Shown: positions 1-7,802, counted from the first letter of the stretch. The stretch: DNA of 15,180 bases from Anaerolineae bacterium (GCA_016926575.1 JAFGOJ010000323.1:1-15180); one strand, 5' to 3'. The notes: generated by a model from the sequence alone, not told the origin. A program made the numbers and translations.

Positions 1-716
1 ATGGAGCGGTTGACCACGCGCTCGAAGGGCTCGCCGCGGTGGCGCGGGATGTTCTCGCGGATGCGGTCGAACACGACGATCGTATCCTGCACCGAGAAGC
101 CGATCACGGTGAGGATGGCGGTGAGGAAGAGCGCGTCGACCTCCCATCCACCCAGGATGCCCATCAGCGCGTAGAAGCTCAGGGCGATCAGAATGTCGTG
201 GAGCATTGCGGCGATGGCGACCGCGCCGTAGCGGAAGGCGTGCGACACGCGGCGGAAGGAGAACCAGATGAAGACCAGGATGATGACCGAAGCGACCAGC
301 ACAGCGCCTCCCGCAGCCTGAGTGACCTCGCCCCCGATGGTGGGGGAGACGGTCTCCGTCGTGCTGCGGTCACGATCCACCGGAGCGACGCGCTCGTCCA
401 TATCGGACAAGATGGCCTGCACCTGGTCGGGGGCGGCTTCGCGGGTGCGCACCTGCCAGGTATTCTCTTCGACCGCGCCCAGGCGTTGGACGATGGCCTC
501 TTCCAGGCCGTGGTCGGCCAAGACGCCGCGCAGGGCTTGTTCGTCGGCAGAGGACTCGAAATGAATGACAAACAGACTGCCGCCGGTGAAATCGATGCCC
601 AGGCGCACCGGCGTACCGAACTGAATCGTGCTGACCACCATTGCGACGATGCCCAGCAGGATGATGATTCCGGAGAAGACGTAGTACCAGCGTCGTTTCT
701 CGACGATGTTGAACAT
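1..716 (-). CDS. secF: Protein translocase subunit SecF (partial, C-terminus beyond window)
   Basis: SecF is an inner-membrane accessory subunit of the Sec translocon. With SecD it uses the proton motive force to help pull exported proteins across the membrane. Reading the minus strand from the ATG at 716 gives 238 residues before the window edge. They include a first membrane helix (about 11-30), the family motif GIDFTGGS (about 40-47), a short periplasmic domain, a second helix (about 138-152), further hydrophobic segments, and the conserved SVQDTIVVFDRIREN stretch (208-222). The start lies 2 nt past the secD stop, and GGGGGTG formed by the last secD codons serves as its ribosome-binding site, so the two are translationally coupled. 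The remaining transmembrane part is off the window. The identity is secure. Confidence 0.97.
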   Translation of the reverse strand, partial: MFNIVEKRRWYYVFSGIIILLGIVAMVVSTIQFGTPVRLGIDFTGGSLFVIHFESSADEQALRGVLADHGLEEAIVQRLGAVEENTWQVRTREAAPDQVQAILSDMDERVAPVDRDRSTTETVSPTIGGEVTQAAGGAVLVASVIILVFIWFSFRRVSHAFRYGAVAIAAMLHDILIALSFYALMGILGGWEVDALFLTAILTVIGFSVQDTIVVFDRIRENIPRHRGEPFERVVNRS

Positions 717-718
717 GG

Positions 719-2170
719 TTACACCCCCAGGAGCCAGCGGTGGGATTGGAGCCAATCGCCCGCCAGGTGGAAGACCAGCCGGATGAACGTGCGCGTGGCA
801 ACGACGGCGGTGAAGAGGTTGGTCACTGTACCGATGAACAGCGTCAGGGCGAAGCCTTTGACGACACTGGCCCCGAAGTTGATGCCGAAGAAGTAGAGCA
901 CGATGCAGATGAGGATCGTGGAGAACTGCGAGTCGCGGATCGAGGTCCACGCCCGGCTAAAGCCGGCCTCGATGGCGCGGTCGAGCGGGCGGCCGGCGCG
1001 CAACTCCTCCTTCATCCGCTCGAAGACCAGGATGTTGGCATCCACCGCCATCCCGGCCGAGAGCAGGAATCCGGCGATGCCGGGCAGGGTCAAGGTGACG
1101 GGGGCCAGCCGGTAGACCGCCAGGTTCAGCGCGGCGTAGATCAGCAGGGCGATGTCGGCCAGACCGCCGGGCAGGCGGTAGTAGACGAGCATGAAGAGCA
1201 GCACCACGGAGAGGCCGATGATGCCGGCGCGGATGGAGCGGTCGATGGAGATTTCACCGAGCGTTGGGCCGACCGAGTTGGTCGTCTCCAGGCGCATCGG
1301 CACGGGCAGCGCACCGTATTGGAGCTGGATGGTGAGGTTTTGCGCCTCTTGCAGACTGCTGCCGCCCAACGTGATCACGCCACGGCCGTCCGGAATCTGG
1401 GAATTGATGGAGGGGCAGGTGATGACGCGCTTGTCCAGTACGATGCACAGGTACTGCCCGACGTGAGACGCGGTGTATTGGGCGAAGACCTGGGCGGCCT
1501 CAGGGTAGAGTTCGAAGGGAATCTCGTAGCCGCCGTACTCGCCAGTGGTCAGGCCGACCTGTCGCAGCGCTGCGCCGGTGAGCACCGTTTCGTAAACCGG
1601 GAGGCCGGTGGTGAACGTTCCGGTCGAAGTAACCGGGCCGATACTGGTGATGGGGGCCTGGTCATCGCCGAGGCCGCCGGTGGCAGTCAGCCCGATGGTG
1701 GGTTCGCTCACCGTGGGAGCGCCGAGGCTGGTGGCAACCAGCGTGCCGTCGGGCAGCCAGCCATATCCGGCATCGACAAACTCCAGCAGGGCAGTCTCTC
1801 TGATCATGTCCACCGCCACCTGCGGGTCGTCGATGCCCGGCAATTCGACAATGATGCGCCGGTCGCCCTGGGTCTGGACCACGGGTTCGGTGAGGCCCAG
1901 GCTGTTGACGCGATTTTCGATGATCTGGCGCGCCGTCTGCATCGACGCGCTTTCGACCGGCACATCGTCCGCAACGTCTGCGGTGAGAAGCACCTGCAAG
2001 CCGCCCTGGAGGTCGAGGCCGTAGTGAGTGTCGATGGAGCGGGCGTTTTCCGGTTGCCAGAAGAGGAGGGCTTCGAACCAGGCCGGATGGTCGATACCCA
2101 GGTCGGTATACACAGCCAACCCTGCAACCACGACAATCAAGATAAGTAGCGTAATGTCTCGTCTGGTCAT
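719..2170 (-). CDS. secD: Protein translocase subunit SecD
   Basis: SecD is the larger partner of SecF in the SecDF export motor of the cytoplasmic membrane. From the ATG at 2170 the protein has 483 residues. It shows an N-terminal helix (about 7-22), the GLDLQGG motif (51-57), a P1-type periplasmic domain including QTARQIIENRVNSLGLTEP, and a C-terminal block of hydrophobic helices with GMAVDANILVFER (373-385). At 483 residues it is shorter than E. coli SecD (about 615), as in many non-proteobacteria. I prefer the ATG at 2170 to the one at 2179 because AAAGGGG lies 10 nt upstream of the first and only 1 nt upstream of the second. It is the first gene of the secD-secF operon and has a consensus promoter. 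Confidence 0.96.
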   Translation of the reverse strand: MTRRDITLLILIVVVAGLAVYTDLGIDHPAWFEALLFWQPENARSIDTHYGLDLQGGLQVLLTADVADDVPVESASMQTARQIIENRVNSLGLTEPVVQTQGDRRIIVELPGIDDPQVAVDMIRETALLEFVDAGYGWLPDGTLVATSLGAPTVSEPTIGLTATGGLGDDQAPITSIGPVTSTGTFTTGLPVYETVLTGAALRQVGLTTGEYGGYEIPFELYPEAAQVFAQYTASHVGQYLCIVLDKRVITCPSINSQIPDGRGVITLGGSSLQEAQNLTIQLQYGALPVPMRLETTNSVGPTLGEISIDRSIRAGIIGLSVVLLFMLVYYRLPGGLADIALLIYAALNLAVYRLAPVTLTLPGIAGFLLSAGMAVDANILVFERMKEELRAGRPLDRAIEAGFSRAWTSIRDSQFSTILICIVLYFFGINFGASVVKGFALTLFIGTVTNLFTAVVATRTFIRLVFHLAGDWLQSHRWLLGV

Positions 2171-2214
2171 ATTGTACATACCCCTTTGTTTAGGGAGAGT
2201 GATAGCGCGGAGGG

Positions 2215-2243
2215 ATTATAGCTGAGGGCAGGCGTTCTGTCAA
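2215..2243 (-). promoter_or_regulatory. Sigma-70-type promoter for secDF
   Basis: Read on the minus strand, TTGACA (2243-2238) and TATAAT (2220-2215) are separated by exactly 17 bp. Both hexamers match the housekeeping sigma consensus perfectly. The predicted start of transcription is near 2208, giving a leader of roughly 40 nt before secD. Such a perfect match suggests strong constitutive expression. Confidence 0.85.
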
Positions 2244-2268
2244 ACAAGATAGGTGTTGGCGAGTCCAC

Positions 2269-2297
2269 TTGCCTGGTAAAATCTATTGGAGTATAAT
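2269..2297 (+). promoter_or_regulatory. Sigma-70-type promoter for the orphan regulator
   Basis: TTGCCT (2269-2274) and TATAAT (2292-2297) are spaced by 17 bp on the plus strand. The predicted start is near 2304, giving an 85-nt leader before the ATG at 2389. Its -35 box lies 25 bp from the -35 box of the divergent secDF promoter, so a protein bound between them could affect both. Confidence 0.75.
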
Positions 2298-2388
2298 CTC
2301 AGTGACTACCCGTTTATGATGTATCACGTGCCTCCGTCAAAGCCGTCGCTCTGAGAAAGGATTACTTCAGGTTGGTGGAAAGCGCGCT

Positions 2389-3078
2389 ATGCCGCTAAAC
2401 ATTCTATTGATCGAAGGCCACAGCCTGGGCCAGCGTTCGTGGGCCCCGACGCTGCTGGATAAGGGATACGCGGTGAGCGTTGCCCATACCCGCCGGGATT
2501 CCCAGGCCCGGTTAGGCAGCGCGTCCCCCAGCCTGATCATCGTCGATAGTCGTGCATTGCGCTTCGATGCGTTGCGGTTCTGCAACGGCCTGCGCAGCGA
2601 CGGGAACGACGTGCCCTTGCTGTTGATCGTGCCTGAGGGTGCAGAGGTCGTGCAGGACGCCAGCGTCGACGTGTGTATCCGCGAGCCGTTCACGTCGCGC
2701 AAGTTGCTCAATCGCGTCAAGCGGCTGCTGCCGGCGCAGAGCGACAAAGTGCTGGAGGTCGGAGGAGTGGCATTGGATTTAGAGCAGCGGGTGGTGAACG
2801 GCCCGACGATCAACCAACGCCTGACGCCCAAGCAAGCCAGACTGTTGGAGATTTTTATGCGCCATCCCGGCCAGGTTCTGACGCGTTCGTTCCTGATGAA
2901 GCAGATTTGGGAGACGGACTTCGTGGAAGACACGCGCACGTTAGAGGTTCACATTCACTGGCTGCGGCGCGCGATCGAGGCGAATCCGGCACGCCCGGTG
3001 TACCTGACCACCGTGCGCGGGGTCGGTTACCGTTTCGACGTTCCGCAAGTGCAGACCGGCGTGGGAGAAGGGGCGTAA
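2389..3078 (+). CDS. Orphan OmpR/PhoB-family DNA-binding regulator with degenerate receiver domain
   Basis: This 229-residue cytoplasmic protein has an N-terminal response-regulator-like domain (about 3-118) and a C-terminal winged-helix trans_reg_C domain (about 123-217). The second domain includes LTPKQARLLEIFMRHPGQVLTR, a VEDTRTLEVHIHWLRR recognition region and the VRGVGYRF wing typical of OmpR/PhoB proteins. The receiver is atypical. The acidic pair expected near the start reads E9-G10, and the conserved Lys before Pro-Phe is replaced by Glu (E99-P100-F101). An Asp is present at the usual phosphorylation site (D53 in IIVDSR). No histidine kinase is encoded next to it. It is likely a phosphorylation-independent or atypical regulator; its targets are unknown. 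The divergent secDF promoter is one candidate, and rpsB downstream has its own promoter. Confidence 0.85.
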   Translation: MPLNILLIEGHSLGQRSWAPTLLDKGYAVSVAHTRRDSQARLGSASPSLIIVDSRALRFDALRFCNGLRSDGNDVPLLLIVPEGAEVVQDASVDVCIREPFTSRKLLNRVKRLLPAQSDKVLEVGGVALDLEQRVVNGPTINQRLTPKQARLLEIFMRHPGQVLTRSFLMKQIWETDFVEDTRTLEVHIHWLRRAIEANPARPVYLTTVRGVGYRFDVPQVQTGVGEGA

Positions 3079-3100
3079 CGACGGTCGAGCGGCGCGCCGG

Positions 3101-3129
3101 TTGCGGCAATTGCATGTTTGTGGTAGAAT
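3101..3129 (+). promoter_or_regulatory. Sigma-70-type promoter for the rpsB cluster
   Basis: TTGCGG (3101-3106) and TAGAAT (3124-3129) are separated by 17 bp. They lie between the end of the regulator gene (3078) and rpsB. The predicted start is near 3136, giving a leader of about 130 nt, long enough for control by RNA structure. Confidence 0.7.
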
Positions 3130-3135
3130 CTCGCA

Positions 3136-3264
3136 GGTAGTCTGTCGAGCCAAAGGCTCGAAACACACACGCTCTCTGACCGAAGGGGTGTGCCGGGGCG
3201 ACTCCCGGTTCCCGGAGGGGCGATGAGGGCGGAGGAAAAAACAAAAATAGGAGGTTGTTTCCCC
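3136..3264 (+). promoter_or_regulatory. Structured 5' leader of rpsB, possible S2 autoregulatory site
   Basis: The predicted leader starts with a perfect hairpin, CGAGCC-AAA-GGCTCG (3146-3160). It also contains CCGGG (3193-3197), which can pair with CCCGG (3204-3208). It ends in the strong ribosome-binding site AGGAGG (3249-3254), 10 nt from the ATG. Protein S2 represses its own messenger in several bacteria through leader structures. That role here is an inference from position and pairing only. Confidence 0.4.
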
Positions 3265-4161
3265 ATGGCTGTTACGACTATGAAGGCGTTGCTTGAAGCC
3301 GGCGTGCATTTTGGGCACCGCACGCGGCGTTGGGACCCCAAAATGAAGCCGTACATCTTCACCGAGCGCAACGGGGTCCACATCATCGATCTGCAACAGA
3401 CGATGAACGCGTTGAACGCGTCGGCGGCATTGGTGCGAGATAAGGTGTCCGAAGGCGGACAGATTCTTTTCGTCGGCACCAAGCGGCAGGCACAGGAGAC
3501 GATCGAGTTCGAGGCGCGGCGGTGCAGCATGCCGTACGTCAACCAACGCTGGCTGGGTGGCACGCTGACCAACTGGCAGACGATTCACGGGCGCGTCGAG
3601 CACTTGCTGAACCTGGAAGCGCGCCGCGACCGCGGCGAGTTCGAGTTGCTGACGAAGAAAGAGGCGCTGGTCCTCACGCGGCAAATCCTGAAGCTGAACC
3701 AGCGGCTGGGCGGCATCCGGGATATGAGCCGGTTGCCGGAGTTGCTCTTCGTGATCGACATTCGCCGGGAGATCACGGCAGTTCAAGAGGCCAATAAGTT
3801 GGGCATCCCCGTCATCGCCGTCGTAGACACGAACTGCAACCCCGAACCGATCGATTACGTCATCCCGGCCAACGACGACGCCATCCGCGCCATCAAGCTG
3901 ATCACCAGCGTGATAGCCGACGCGGCAATCGAAGGCCTCGACCTGCGCAAGGTGTACCAACCCGAGATGGTCGAAGGTGGCGAACTGGCCGAGGAAGATG
4001 AGAAGTATCTCAGCGCCGCCACCCTGGCGCGATTGCGTGAGCTCTCCTTCGAGGACGAAGAGGGCGCGGAGCCAGACGGCGACTCGGACGTCGCCGACGT
4101 GGACGATGACTGGGAAGACGAGTACGAGGACGAAGAAGAAGACGAAGAAGAAGAAGAATAA
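3265..4161 (+). CDS. rpsB: 30S ribosomal protein S2 with long acidic tail
   Basis: S2 is a small-subunit ribosomal protein that binds late in assembly on the solvent side, near S1. The sequence is diagnostic: TMKALLEAGVHFGHRT and RRWDPKMKPYIF at the N-terminus, then GTKRQAQETIEFEARR, YVNQRWLGGTLTNW and VIAVVDTNCNPEPIDYVIPANDDA. The length is 298 residues. The core ends near residue 260, and the last 36 or so residues are almost all Asp and Glu (such as DEYEDEEEDEEEEE). The ATG at 3265 is chosen over upstream in-frame starts because AGGAGG sits 10 nt before it and the protein then begins like known S2 proteins. It is first in the cluster with tsf, pyrH, frr, uppS and cdsA. Confidence 0.98.
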   Translation: MAVTTMKALLEAGVHFGHRTRRWDPKMKPYIFTERNGVHIIDLQQTMNALNASAALVRDKVSEGGQILFVGTKRQAQETIEFEARRCSMPYVNQRWLGGTLTNWQTIHGRVEHLLNLEARRDRGEFELLTKKEALVLTRQILKLNQRLGGIRDMSRLPELLFVIDIRREITAVQEANKLGIPVIAVVDTNCNPEPIDYVIPANDDAIRAIKLITSVIADAAIEGLDLRKVYQPEMVEGGELAEEDEKYLSAATLARLRELSFEDEEGAEPDGDSDVADVDDDWEDEYEDEEEDEEEEE

Positions 4162-4163
4162 TT

Positions 4164-4193
4164 CGGATGACAGGGGGGCACGCCCCCCATCCG
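4164..4193 (+). promoter_or_regulatory. Intercistronic hairpin between rpsB and tsf
   Basis: Just after the rpsB stop, GGGGGGC (4173-4179) pairs with GCCCCCC (4182-4188). An outer CGGAT (4164-4168) pairs with ATCCG (4189-4193), leaving four unpaired bases on the left. No T-run follows, so it is not a standard intrinsic terminator. It could act as a partial attenuator, processing site or 3'-end stabiliser that sets the S2 to EF-Ts ratio; that role is inferred. Confidence 0.55.
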
Positions 4194-4214
4194 AGATGAC
4201 CAGGGAGGAAGACG

Positions 4215-4820
4215 TTGGAGATTACAGCAGCAATGGTGAAGGAGCTTCGGGAGAAGACCGGAGCTGGCGTTTTAGATTGTCGGAAGGCGTTGTTGTCTCA
4301 CGAAGGGGACTTCGAGGCCGCGGCCAAGGAGTTGCGCGATAAGGGACTGGCGGAAGCTGAAAAGCGGGCCGACCGCGAGGCATCCGAAGGCGTGATCGAG
4401 GTCTATGGTCACATGGGCAACCGGGTCGGCGTGATGTTGGAACTGAACTGCGAGACAGATTTCGTGGCCCGCACGGATCAATTCCGAGAGGCGGCGCACA
4501 ACCTGGCCCTGCACATTGCCTTTGCCGCCCCACGCTACATGAGCCGCGATCAGGTTCCCGCCGAGGTTGTAGAAAAGGAAAAGGCGCTCTACCGGGCGCA
4601 AGCACTCGAAGAAGGCAAACCCGAGCACATCGTGGACCGTATCATCGAGGGGAAGCTGGACAAGTTCTACGCGACGGTCTGCTTGATGGAGCAGCCCTAC
4701 GTGAAGGACGAAGAACGGACCGTCGAGGACATGCTGAAGGACGTCGTCGCAGTGATGGGCGAGAGAATCATCTTCAAGCGCTTCGTGCGGTACGAGCTGG
4801 GAGAGCAGCCGGAGGGCTGA
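4215..4820 (+). CDS. tsf: Translation elongation factor Ts (TTG start)
   Basis: EF-Ts is the cytoplasmic guanine-nucleotide exchange factor that recycles EF-Tu from its GDP form. The 201-residue product has the N-terminal UBA-like domain (EITAAMVKELREKTGAGVLDCRKAL, about 2-26), the signature TDFVAR (81-86) that contacts EF-Tu, QPYVKD (160-165) and the C-terminal IIFKRFVRYELGE. It is the short form found in Thermus and many other phyla, not the roughly 280-residue E. coli form. The start is TTG at 4215. The alignment with other EF-Ts proteins begins exactly there, and AGGGAGGA lies a few bases upstream, whereas the next ATG (4233) would remove conserved residues. A hairpin separates it from rpsB. 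Confidence 0.96.
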   Translation: MEITAAMVKELREKTGAGVLDCRKALLSHEGDFEAAAKELRDKGLAEAEKRADREASEGVIEVYGHMGNRVGVMLELNCETDFVARTDQFREAAHNLALHIAFAAPRYMSRDQVPAEVVEKEKALYRAQALEEGKPEHIVDRIIEGKLDKFYATVCLMEQPYVKDEERTVEDMLKDVVAVMGERIIFKRFVRYELGEQPEG

Positions 4821-4833
4821 TCTGACGACCGGC

Positions 4834-5544
4834 ATGGGAAAGTATCGGCGGATTTTGCTGAAGCTGGGGGGGGAGGCACTGGCCGGCCCCTCCGGCTTCG
4901 GCATTGACCCGAACCAGGCGCATACGCTGGCCAGCAAAGTCGTCGCGATGCGCAACATGGAAACCGAGATCGCGCTCGTGGTGGGAGCAGGGAACATCTG
5001 GCGCGGGCGGGACGGCCTGCATCACGGGATGGACCGCGCGGCCGCCGATCAGATGGGCATGCTGGCGACGGTGATGAACGCCTTGGTGCTCTCGGACGCG
5101 CTGAACCGGATGGGCATCGAGACACGGGTGCAGACGGCGATCGAGATGCGCGCCATCGCCGAGCCGTACATCCGCCTGCGGGCTATCCGCCACCTGGAGA
5201 AGGGCCGCATCGTCCTCTTGGGCGGCGGCACCGGCAACCCGTATTTCACGACCGACACGGCAGCAGCGCTGCGGGCGATGGAAATCGACGCCGACCTGCT
5301 GATCAAGGCGACCAAGGTCGATGGCGTGTACGAACGCGATCCCAAAGAAGACCCGACGGCAAAGCGGTTCGACCACCTCAGCTATATGGATGCGCTCAAT
5401 ATGCACGTTGGCGTGATGGACTCCACCGCCATTTCGTTGTGTATGGACAACGATCTCCCGATCATCGTGCTGGATCTGTGGCAGCCGGGGAGCCTGGAGA
5501 AGGCCGTCCGCGGCGAAGAGGTCGGCACACTCGTCACGCGCTAG
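4834..5544 (+). CDS. pyrH: UMP kinase (uridylate kinase)
   Basis: PyrH phosphorylates UMP to UDP with ATP, the committed step to pyrimidine nucleoside triphosphates. It belongs to the amino-acid-kinase fold, and the enzyme is usually a hexamer. The 236 residues contain RILLKLGGEAL (6-16), with the nucleotide-binding Lys and glycines, GAGNIWRG (51-58), DQMGMLATVMNAL (about 72-84), the UMP-site GGTGNPYFTTDTAAALRA (131-148) and the ATP-site KATKVDGVYERDPK. Length is typical. It starts 13 nt after tsf. The best ribosome-binding match, GGAGGG, overlaps the end of tsf and is about 17 nt from the ATG, so translation probably depends on coupling to tsf. Confidence 0.97.
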   Translation: MGKYRRILLKLGGEALAGPSGFGIDPNQAHTLASKVVAMRNMETEIALVVGAGNIWRGRDGLHHGMDRAAADQMGMLATVMNALVLSDALNRMGIETRVQTAIEMRAIAEPYIRLRAIRHLEKGRIVLLGGGTGNPYFTTDTAAALRAMEIDADLLIKATKVDGVYERDPKEDPTAKRFDHLSYMDALNMHVGVMDSTAISLCMDNDLPIIVLDLWQPGSLEKAVRGEEVGTLVTR

Positions 5545-5580
5545 CGCCTCCAAACGATTGGGCAGTAGGGAGCAGGTAGG

Positions 5581-6138
5581 ATGATCAACGAGCTGTTGCA
5601 GGATACGGAACTCCACATGGTGAAGACGCAGAAGGCGCTCGAAGGCGAGCTGCGCACGATTCGCACCGGCCGGGCCAGCCCGGCGCTGGTCGAGCGATTG
5701 ATGGTGGACTATTACAACGTCGCCACGCCGCTCAACCAACTGGCCGTCATCAGCGCGCCCGAACCGCAGTTGTTGACCATTCGCCCCTATGACCCCGGTT
5801 CTCTTGGCGACATCGAGCGGGCCATCCGCACGTCGGACCTGGGCCTGACGCCCTCGAATGATGGAAAGATCATCCGCCTGGTCATCCCCAACCTGACCGA
5901 GGAGCGGCGCCGAGAGTTGGTGCGTCTGGTCAACCGCCGCGTGGAAGAGGCAAAGGTGGCGTTGCGCAACGTGCGCCGCGAGGCTTTGGACGATTTGCGG
6001 GAGTTCGAAAAGGAGAAAATCATCTCCGAGGACGAGTTCTACCGCGCACGGGACGATCTGCAGGATTTGATCGACCGGTACACGAAAGAGGTAGAGGCGG
6101 TAGGCGAACGGAAGTCCAAGGAGGTTATGGAAGTTTAA
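5581..6138 (+). CDS. frr: Ribosome recycling factor
   Basis: RRF works with EF-G to split the post-termination ribosome and release mRNA. The 185-residue product matches the usual length and the two-domain layout. A three-helix bundle (about 1-29 and 105-185) flanks a beta domain (30-104). Diagnostic stretches are ELRTIRTGRASPALVERL, YDPGSLGDIERAIRTSDLGLTP and IRLVIPNLTEERRRELVRLV. It ends with KEVMEV, as do many family members. A purine-rich GGGAGCAGGTAGG directly precedes the ATG. It follows pyrH by 36 nt in the conserved order. Confidence 0.97.
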   Translation: MINELLQDTELHMVKTQKALEGELRTIRTGRASPALVERLMVDYYNVATPLNQLAVISAPEPQLLTIRPYDPGSLGDIERAIRTSDLGLTPSNDGKIIRLVIPNLTEERRRELVRLVNRRVEEAKVALRNVRREALDDLREFEKEKIISEDEFYRARDDLQDLIDRYTKEVEAVGERKSKEVMEV

Positions 6139-6197
6139 AGTGTACCGGTATCGCGTTTCTTTTCCCCAGGCGGCCCGTTGCTCGTAAGGGAGCCAAA

Positions 6198-6932
6198 ATG
6201 TCCCCAAAATCGCAAGCTGATCAAAAAGAGTATCCGCCGTTGGAGCACGTACCGTTCCACGTGGGGATCATCATGGATGGGAACGGCCGTTGGGCCCAGG
6301 CCCGCGGCTTGCCGCGCCTGGCCGGGCACCAGGCCGGCACCGACAACCTGCGCCGTATCTTGCGGGCGACGGTGGAGTTCGGCATCAAGATTTTGACGAT
6401 CTACGCTTTCTCGACCGAGAATTGGGGCCGCCCCGAGAGCGAAGTGAGCGGTCTGATGCGACTGATGGAGCGGATGATCGACCGGGAACTGTCTGAACTC
6501 CACGCCCAGGGCGTCCAGATTCGCCACATTGGCCGGTCGGACCACGTACCCGAACGCATGTTGGAAAAGATTCAGCACGCGTTGGACGTGACGAAAGACA
6601 ACCAGCACCTGATTCTGAACGTCGCTTTCAACTATGGCGGGCGGAAGGAGCTCGTCGACGCGGTGCGCGCCATCGTGGCAGACGGGGTGGCCCCCGAGGC
6701 CATCGACGAGGCCCTGATCGACCGCTACCTGTATACGGCGGGCCTGCCTGACGCCGATTTGATCATTCGCACCAGCGGGGAGATGCGCGTCAGCAACTTC
6801 CTGATCTGGCAAGGCGCATATGCCGAGTATTACGTAACGCCTACATTCTGGCCCGACTTTGACAAGGACGAGTTGTATAAAGCGCTGGTGGCCTTCGACC
6901 GGCGCGAGCGCCGTTTTGGTGTGCTCTCTTAA
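6198..6932 (+). CDS. uppS: Undecaprenyl diphosphate synthase (cis-prenyltransferase)
   Basis: UppS extends farnesyl diphosphate with isopentenyl diphosphate units in cis to make the C55 lipid carrier for peptidoglycan and other wall polymers. The 244-residue product carries all five conserved blocks. These include HVGIIMDGNGRWA (21-33) with the catalytic Asp at 27, the GHQAG stretch (about 43-47), IYAFSTENWGRP (68-79), and the C-terminal DADLIIRTSGEMRVSNFLIWQ with its substrate-binding Arg and Ser residues. AAGGGAG lies 5 nt upstream of the ATG. The enzyme is cytoplasmic and works at the membrane face. It sits next to cdsA, as in many bacteria. Confidence 0.97.
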   Translation: MSPKSQADQKEYPPLEHVPFHVGIIMDGNGRWAQARGLPRLAGHQAGTDNLRRILRATVEFGIKILTIYAFSTENWGRPESEVSGLMRLMERMIDRELSELHAQGVQIRHIGRSDHVPERMLEKIQHALDVTKDNQHLILNVAFNYGGRKELVDAVRAIVADGVAPEAIDEALIDRYLYTAGLPDADLIIRTSGEMRVSNFLIWQGAYAEYYVTPTFWPDFDKDELYKALVAFDRRERRFGVLS

Positions 6933-6963
6933 TCGCAGGCCGCGGGCCTCTCTTCCACTCAGC

Positions 6964-7788
6964 GTGTTCCGCACTCGTGTTCTGACCGTTGTGCTGTTGC
7001 TGCCTCCGGTGGCGGTTCTGGTGGCGCTGGGCGGCGTATGGTTTTTCGCCCTCGTCGCCGGTATCTTGACGTTGGCCGTCATCGAGTTCTGTAAATTGAT
7101 GCGGCGGGGTCACTTTCAGCCTAGCGTTCCGTTTGCCCTGGCCATGCTGTGGGTGCTGCTCTTGGATGCGCAATGCCCGGATTGGCAGCCTTTCGGGCTG
7201 CGCCTGCTGGAACCCGGCATCACCGGGGTGCTGTTGGGGTCGCTGAGCTGGCAGTTGCTGCATCGCGGTGAACACCCCACCGTCGATTGGGCTCTGGCGA
7301 TGGCCGGTCCACTCTACATCGGGTGGTGCGGCGCGCACTTCATCCGGCTGCGCCACTTTCCCGAAGGCATGTGGTGGGTGGCGGTGACTTTGGCGGCGAC
7401 CTGGTGTGCCGACGTCGGCGCGTACGTCGTGGGCCACCTGTGGGGGCATCGCCCCCTGGCTGCGACCCTCAGTCCGAAAAAGACGTGGGAAGGATGGGGC
7501 GGCGGCGTCGTGGCGAGTGGGCTGGCTGTCGCGGCGGTGGCGGCGCTGTGGGACGCGCTGGCAGCGCCGGCGGCCATCGGCATCCTGCCGGGCGCTCTGA
7601 TCGGCGCGTTCGTCGGCGGCACTACCCTGTTGGGAGACCTGACCGTTTCCATGATCAAACGGCACATGGGGGCGAAGGACACCGGCACGTTATTTCCAGG
7701 CCACGGCGGCGCTCTGGACCGGATGGACAGTCTTCTGTGGGCCGGCTTGCTCGTCTACTATCTCGCAGCGTGGATTACCCATTCCTGA
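6964..7788 (+). CDS. cdsA: Phosphatidate cytidylyltransferase (CDP-diglyceride synthase)
   Basis: CdsA is an integral membrane enzyme that makes CDP-diacylglycerol from phosphatidic acid and CTP, the branch point of phospholipid synthesis. From GTG 6964 it has 274 residues, starting FRTRVLTVVLLLPP (after Met) as in typical CdsA proteins, with about seven to eight hydrophobic helices. The family signature is intact near the C-terminus: SMIKRHMGAKDTGTLFPGHG followed by GALDRMD, with the Lys-Asp and the Asp-Arg-x-Asp residues that bind metal and substrate. The start is not certain. No strong ribosome-binding site precedes 6964, and upstream in-frame GTG 6919 or TTG 6916 would overlap uppS. It ends the rpsB cluster. 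Confidence 0.93.
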   Translation: MFRTRVLTVVLLLPPVAVLVALGGVWFFALVAGILTLAVIEFCKLMRRGHFQPSVPFALAMLWVLLLDAQCPDWQPFGLRLLEPGITGVLLGSLSWQLLHRGEHPTVDWALAMAGPLYIGWCGAHFIRLRHFPEGMWWVAVTLAATWCADVGAYVVGHLWGHRPLAATLSPKKTWEGWGGGVVASGLAVAAVAALWDALAAPAAIGILPGALIGAFVGGTTLLGDLTVSMIKRHMGAKDTGTLFPGHGGALDRMDSLLWAGLLVYYLAAWITHS

Positions 7789-7802
7789 TCGAGATGCTGC
7801 TT

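Noticed and set aside
740..2149. A 469-codon open frame on the plus strand opposite secD
   Set aside because: It is a shadow of secD: high-GC third positions keep the opposite frame open. The product has low complexity rich in Gly, Asp, Gln and Arg, with no family motif.
3190..3264. An N-terminal extension of S2 from an upstream in-frame start
   Set aside because: AGGAGG is ideally placed for the ATG at 3265 and S2 proteins begin there. The extension translates the structured leader.
4774..6207. A 477-codon open frame on the minus strand opposite pyrH and frr
   Set aside because: Both plus-strand genes are certain and the antisense product has no family features.
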